Shown here one piece after another: positions 59,801 to 64,000 of a stretch of 64,000 bases of DNA. The notes below the pieces were generated by a model. That model saw nothing but the letters and a program-made list of their open reading frames with translations, was not told the origin of the DNA and searched no databases. A program made the translations under genes and the position numbers. Source of the stretch: Lagopus muta (taxonomy: Eukaryota > Chordata > Aves > Galliformes > Phasianidae). Where the stretch lies: positions 15,191,501-15,255,500 of the forward strand of contig NC_064447.1 of assembly GCF_023343835.1 (NCBI RefSeq). The letters run 5' to 3'. Every line of letters begins with the position of its first letter. Position 1 is the first letter of the stretch.

Positions 59801-60582
59801 CCAGGATCCAATCCCCTTTCCAGCCCTCATGTAAGGCTGGCAGTAGAGGCAGAGGGATCTATCTGGAGATTCCTGTTGTACCTGAGGCATTCCAAAGGTA
59901 AGCAGTTTTCTTCCCTTGTTTCTTCACCTGCTGCTGCAGTATTTGTGCTTGTTCTCATATGCTGAAGCCTAGGATTTTGCTACTCCACTATTATTGCTGT
60001 ACTTTCCATCACATTATAGCATTACAGCAGTACAAATGCTTTCCAGCTTAAAGCATTTCTTTGTCTCTTTCATTTGTTTAAGTGCTGTCTAACTTCTAAG
60101 GCTCCCTGTAAACAGTTCTGTGTTACTGCAGCTGACAAACATTTATGATGCAAAGACTGAACAACTACACATTGGACCTTATTTCTGGAGGCCTTTCCCA
60201 CATGTGGATTTCTGGTTAGAACAAGACGATCAACAGATTCTACAGGTACTCTTTAGCTGAGAACAGAAGGGGTACGGCCTGTCAAAGCTCTCCTCTGCCT
60301 ATAGTAGGGGAGGGGGAAAAATAATTGTATTAGAAGGGAGAGTAATTGAGAGCTTTTGTATTCTGAATTTCAAGCAGCTCTTGCTGTCATCTTGTTTTTC
60401 AGAATCTTTCCACATCGCCTTTGGCTGAGCCACCCCACTTTGTTTCCCACATTCGTTCTACGTTAACATTTTTAAAAGCACATCCATTTCCATCTCATTC
60501 CCTGTTTCCTGATAGAAAACCTCGCATATACAAAAAAAATGAAGAAGGGTTGTGGGAACTGGTTTGTTCTGACAAGGCCTAA
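53407..60582 (+). CDS. NTAN1: NTAN1, protein N-terminal asparagine amidohydrolase
   Basis: NTAN1 deamidates N-terminal Asn to Asp, feeding the Arg/N-degron pathway (arginylation by ATE1, then ubiquitination). Ten exons: 53407-53487, 54800-54902, 54984-55049, 55677-55785, 56941-57014, 58299-58352, 59119-59172, 59462-59559, 60132-60245 and 60403-60582 (TAA). They give 310 residues, the same length as human. The start MPLLING was chosen over the in-frame ATG at 53230 because it reproduces the human N-terminus and places Pro at position 2, which mature NTAN1 is reported to expose. The catalytic Cys75 is present in SDDATTC (69-75). Other family blocks are GLLYVQQREFAV, HTGSGATCLTHCDG, RLEVHLVGGFNDDRQLSQKL, IYGIAVNVKTAEIFPATFP, PFPHVDFWL and NLSTSPLAEPPHFV. 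All splice sites are GT-AG. Identity is secure. Confidence 0.97.
54213..54497 (+). mobile_element. CR1 LINE 3' fragment in NTAN1 intron 1
   Basis: Sense CR1 tail starting near the AGTGATAGGATGAGAGGGAATGG block and ending CCTTTTCCGACCTTAACGAG-TGTATGATTTTGTG. It is diverged and has a broken frame. Confidence 0.85.
56207..56234 (+). repeat. (CAA)9 microsatellite in NTAN1 intron 4
   Basis: Nine perfect CAA units follow an A run. No function is apparent. Confidence 0.9.
59688..59990 (+). repeat. Unclassified dispersed repeat (copy B)
   Basis: This block in NTAN1 intron 8 aligns in order with copy A at 29205: GGAAATGCTGAGTCATGG, CTTGAAGC, a hairpin-like part (CTCAGGTGCAT ... ATGCACTGAG), GGAAGGGTGGAACCAGGATCC and a CAAAGGTAAGC end. 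The hairpin in copy B has different bases from that in A but still pairs with one bulge. It is older or more diverged than A. Family not identified. Confidence 0.5.
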
Positions 60583-60690
60583 CTTGGAACCCAACTTCAG
60601 CTACTTTAGGGAAGCACAGCAGTACCAGAAGAACAGCAAGTTGTAAAAGCATGGTGTGGGTCATGGATAGTAGGATTCCTATGCTTTTCA

Positions 60691-60696
60691 AATAAA
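60691..60696 (+). terminator. NTAN1: NTAN1 poly(A) signal AATAAA
   Basis: A canonical hexamer about 110 bases after the NTAN1 TAA, with T-rich sequence downstream. This gives a short 3' UTR. Confidence 0.65.
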
Positions 60697-60983
60697 ATAT
60701 TTCAACAGAAGTAACGTTTCTTCTGCATTACTTAAGTAGGAACCTCAATTACTTTGAAGTAATTGTTTTTTGTTTCAATGCGTATCTGTGCTGATCAGAC
60801 TGCTATAATACAGACAGATGGCAGTGTTGCAACCCAGAGGCTAGAAGTCACCATATGAACATGGAGTTGAGAAACTCTTTTTCTATGTAAAGTGAAAGAA
60901 AGTTGCTTATGCTGAAAATCTACTGCAGCTTCTACAGGAACTTCATTCAAAAATATATCTTAAGACTAATAATTTGAAGATTC

Positions 60984-60989
60984 TTTATT
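60984..60989 (-). terminator. PDXDC1: Candidate PDXDC1 poly(A) signal (minus strand AATAAA)
   Basis: TTTATT on the + strand reads AATAAA on the minus strand, about 1.6 kb beyond the PDXDC1 stop. A second one at 61095-61100 is an alternative nearer the gene. Confidence 0.4.
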
Positions 60990-62594
60990 GAAACAATCAA
61001 AGAAGAGCTGAAGAATGAAGCTCATTCCACCAAAACTACTGGTTTAACAATTCCAAATATAAAAACATTAGAAAATAATCACTGTGGTGATAACTTTATT
61101 CCCCACAAATTACTCTTGTTAACTTATTCATTGCACCAAAGAAATCGCTGAGGAAGACTAGTCAACTTAACTGTTTTTGCACTTCAGAAAAATTGTACTC
61201 TAATTTACATAAGTTACTGCAAGAGCAAAACCTACCCACGGGATTTAGATGCTGAAAGTCAAATGAGGTGATGTTACTATAAAAAAAAAAAAAAAAAACC
61301 CTTCATTTTTCAGATCAAAGTTAATCCTACCCCCATTATAGCCATTAAATTGACACCCTTTGCAAAAAAACCCAAAGCAAACTATAGTACTTCTGTGTCT
61401 AGCTCTGTAGGGATTGAAAGATTTTCTCCAAACACCTTGTTGCAGAGCAAGCTTTCCAAAAGATGTTGCTTCCACAAGGGGCTCTGGAAACTTCCAGAAA
61501 AGCAACTGCACTAAATCATGTGAGGGCTGGGGGGAAGATCTGTACACTGTAGCTTTTGATGTATCCAAAGCTTAACTTGTGCCTTACATAGTCCTGGACA
61601 CTATGAACTTGCACTGTAGAGTAAATAAACTATATATTTTCATTGAATCTGTACAACTCCTGCCCTAGGAAAGTTAAAGTTATTCAAAAGTAAGTGTTGA
61701 AATCAGCACAAATATAGTGGGTTTTTTTTTTTTTTTTAAGCTTTGCTCTACCTTTAAAAATATATAACAAGGAAAGTCCAGTTAATGATACTACATGTGT
61801 TACCAGTGCCATGCAAAGGAAAAAAATGTATTGGTGATTCTTTTTAGTGGTAGAAGCAAGAGGCCATTTAGGCATGCAGAGGCACTATTTCTTTCTGAAC
61901 CGCTTAAAACTCAGTAACTTACTTTAGTCCTCTTACACTCAGGGCCTCACCTGAACAGAAAAAAAATAGGTGATGACAAAGTACAATTCAGTGACTGCTA
62001 TATATACACACAGGCACCCATCCCTAACACTGACTGCACCACCGCTGCTTGGCAATGTTCTTCATAAAAGTGCTGAAAGAAAAAAAAAAAAGCAAAAGTA
62101 GAACTGGCATGACTAGGCTGTTTTACTGAAGAGGTTAAACTGAATATTTAATATAAAAATGTTTTAAAAAAAAGCAGTTTCTTAAAAATATACACATAAG
62201 ATCAATTTACAATTGTTGGGTGCAGCTGTATTCTTTATCTTATACATGGCTGCTGAGTCAGTATCTACTGTCAAGCCTGAAATCTTATTGGAACTGTAAC
62301 TGCCTATTTTCTTGACAAATGTTTACAAGCAGTCAGGCAGTTAATAAATCTCACTGCAACTTTGTTGACACCAACATGTACAGGATTAAAGCAACTGTAC
62401 TAAGTGTACACAAAGACAAGTCTTTCCTGCTTGGGGAAAAGTTCTATGTGTGCAAAATCCCAGTTAGTAAGTTACAGTACTTATATTACTGTATTAGTGT
62501 GTGGCATTGTTCACATTTTAAATGCATCATTAAAATATCCTGCCCTTTGAGGCTTGTGATTTATGCAGACAGTCTTAAATCCAGAGTCTGGTTT

Positions 62595-63864
62595 TTATCT
62601 TTGATTTCCTTGTTCTACATTTGTGCAGTCATTTGGTGATCTGCTGCTTTGAATGTCCTCGGTATCTTTATTTGTTGCCTGTAGCACCTCCTTGGGCAGC
62701 TCTGTTTTTAATGTCTCCAGTGGTCTTTGCTCTTGGCCAGGTGATAGAGTTGGGGGTCTCTGAGCCAGCTTTTCCAGATCATCACAGTGGCCAACTGAAC
62801 TGGTCTCATTAAATGCATCAGAATTTCTGAGGCCCCTTTTAAAAATTTTCTGACCTGTAAAATGTTTGAAGAGTACAGTACCAGTGATGCCATCAAATGT
62901 GAAGTGTAGTACACAGAAGGCAAGTTTCAAAGAAAGCGTCTGAATTTTACAACTACAAAGAAATAGATTTTATTCAGGTGCTAATCTGTACCCTAACCAT
63001 ATAAATACTTCCTTCCACTTACACATACATGTGCAAGGCAACAAGCGCCAGTTATTTTATCCTCTGTACACAGAAACTGTTATAATTCAGCTGAGAAACC
63101 TATTCCAAAGTCATTGTAAGGTGTAGAGTTTCACTGAAAATCACAGGCTAGAAGCCAGCCAGAAGTTAAAGAGGGGTGTAGAACTATGGCTTCCCTGAGA
63201 GTCAAATCTACATTAATTACTAATATATCTAAATGGAAAATGCCATGCATTTAATAGTTATTCACTCTAGAATGGCTTTGTCAACACAGTATTAGGTAGT
63301 AACAGACAGGTGCTCAAATACACAGTAACATATTACTTACGCTTTAACTTCAAACACAACTACTAAACCTACTATTTTTTATTTATTTTTTTAAACTCAC
63401 CCTCAGTACTCATAGAATGACTTGGGTTGAAAGGGATCTTAAAGATCACCTGGTTCCAACCTCCTAAGATAGGCAGGGCTGCCACCAACTATTCCAGAGA
63501 AGGACCCAAGACTTCACACACACTTTGGGGGGGATAAAAAAATCTTATATTCCTAGAAGAATGTTTTAGAAAATTTACTGTGGTAGTATTCTGTGCTATG
63601 TTTAAACTACATTATTTAGGGAGGACTTAAGATCTAATTCCAGGTATTTTAACAGAAAGGAAAATCATGCAGGTCCTCTAGCGTCACTCAAGTCAGATGT
63701 GTGCTGAGGCCAGGGTGTTTCAGCAAGTTTTAGAATAAAATCGCAAAGCAGAAACTTACCAGAATGTCTTTGCTTTGCGAGGCTGGAAGTTGGAGTCGGT
63801 GGTGGAGTAGTACCTGTACCTTGGGCTTTTGATACATATGTAGATTCTGTGGATTCTAGTGAAC
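62595..63864 (-). CDS. PDXDC1: PDXDC1, pyridoxal-dependent decarboxylase domain protein 1 (last two coding exons)
   Basis: On the minus strand a 105-base exon (63864 to 63760, flanked by TTGCAG and GTAAGT) joins in frame to the terminal exon (62854 down to the TAA at 62597-62595). The joined product begins SLESTESTYVSKAQGTGTTP, continues PTPTSSLAKQRHSGQKIFKR and GLRNSDAFNETSSVGHCDDL, and ends NVEQGNQR. The SKAQG, then PPTPT, KQR, GQK-FKR-LR-SDA and ETSSV pattern matches the disordered C-terminal tail of vertebrate PDXDC1. The PLP-binding decarboxylase domain lies to the right of the window. Convergence with NTAN1 matches the human arrangement and supports the call. The cellular role of PDXDC1 is poorly defined; it belongs to the group II decarboxylase family. 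Confidence 0.85.
63410..63515 (-). mobile_element. CR1 LINE 3' tail in PDXDC1 intron
   Basis: Reads TCATAGAATGACTTGGGTTG, AAAGGGATCTTAAAGATCACC and GGTTCCAACCTCC, the antisense CR1 3' end, in the intron between the two PDXDC1 exons. About 100 bases are recognisable. Confidence 0.8.
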
Positions 63865-64000
63865 CTGCAAGTCAAAAGGAAGTAGCAAGCTGCAAGTTGA
63901 ATATAGACAAGTTCTCTTTTCATCAGTTTTTTTTTTTTTAAAATAATATATATATATAATTTAATATATTATTATATATTAAACTTGCTTATATATGTAC
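63865..64000 (-). other. PDXDC1: PDXDC1 intron (partial), AT-rich
   Basis: Intron upstream of the 105-base exon. It contains a T run and a TATATA/ATTATATA low-complexity stretch up to the window edge. No exon is seen. Confidence 0.6.

Larger units (their letters stand above)
60583..62594 (-). other. Convergent 3' ends: NTAN1 3' UTR (+) and PDXDC1 3' UTR (-)
   Basis: The + strand hexamer at 60691 and the minus-strand hexamers at 60984-60989 and 61095-61100 place the two gene ends about 250-400 bases apart, tail to tail. The interval 61000-62594 would be the PDXDC1 3' UTR; it is AT-rich with T/A runs near 61280 and 61725 and no coding exon. Confidence 0.55.

Overview
This window is vertebrate nuclear DNA and almost certainly from a bird, most likely a galliform such as chicken. 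The evidence is the dense scatter of 3'-anchored CR1 LINE copies, the absence of Alu, L1 or B-type SINEs, the short introns, and intron-rich housekeeping genes that match mammalian orthologues exon by exon. Everything below was read by eye from the sequence; exon borders come from GT/AG sites that keep the reading frame of the known family.

Layout: 1-15440 (+) holds the 3' part of GSPT1 (translation release factor eRF3a), 14 coding exons, with exon 1 off the left edge. 15441-22196 is the GSPT1 3' UTR plus intergenic DNA with an old CR1 piece. 22197-27649 (+) is a complete RSL1D1 (nucleolar ribosomal-L1-domain protein), 9 exons. 27650-30755 is intergenic DNA with an unclassified repeat. 30756-31313 (+) is a small two-helix TMEM238-like membrane protein gene in a CpG island; its 3' end runs into a 22-G tract. 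31314-36971 is intergenic, with rearranged CR1 and one exon-like block. 36972-49961 (+) is a complete RRN3 (TIF-IA), 17 exons and 616 codons. 49962-53406 is dominated by a CR1 copy that retains reverse-transcriptase motifs. 53407-60582 (+) is a complete NTAN1 (N-terminal Asn amidase), 10 exons and 310 codons. 62595-63864 (-) holds the last two coding exons of PDXDC1, convergent with NTAN1.

The genes are not an operon. RSL1D1, RRN3 and GSPT1 share a theme of ribosome biogenesis and translation, and NTAN1 acts in the Asn/N-degron pathway, but the grouping is ancestral synteny: from general knowledge, the human orthologues lie on 16p13. CpG islands mark four promoters (RSL1D1, TMEM238-like, RRN3, NTAN1). 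I found no convincing new biological system. The most useful leads are divergence of RRN3 regulatory phosphosites, the unresolved C-terminus of the TMEM238-like gene, an exon-like block at 33.45 kb, and a pair of palindrome-bearing repeats.
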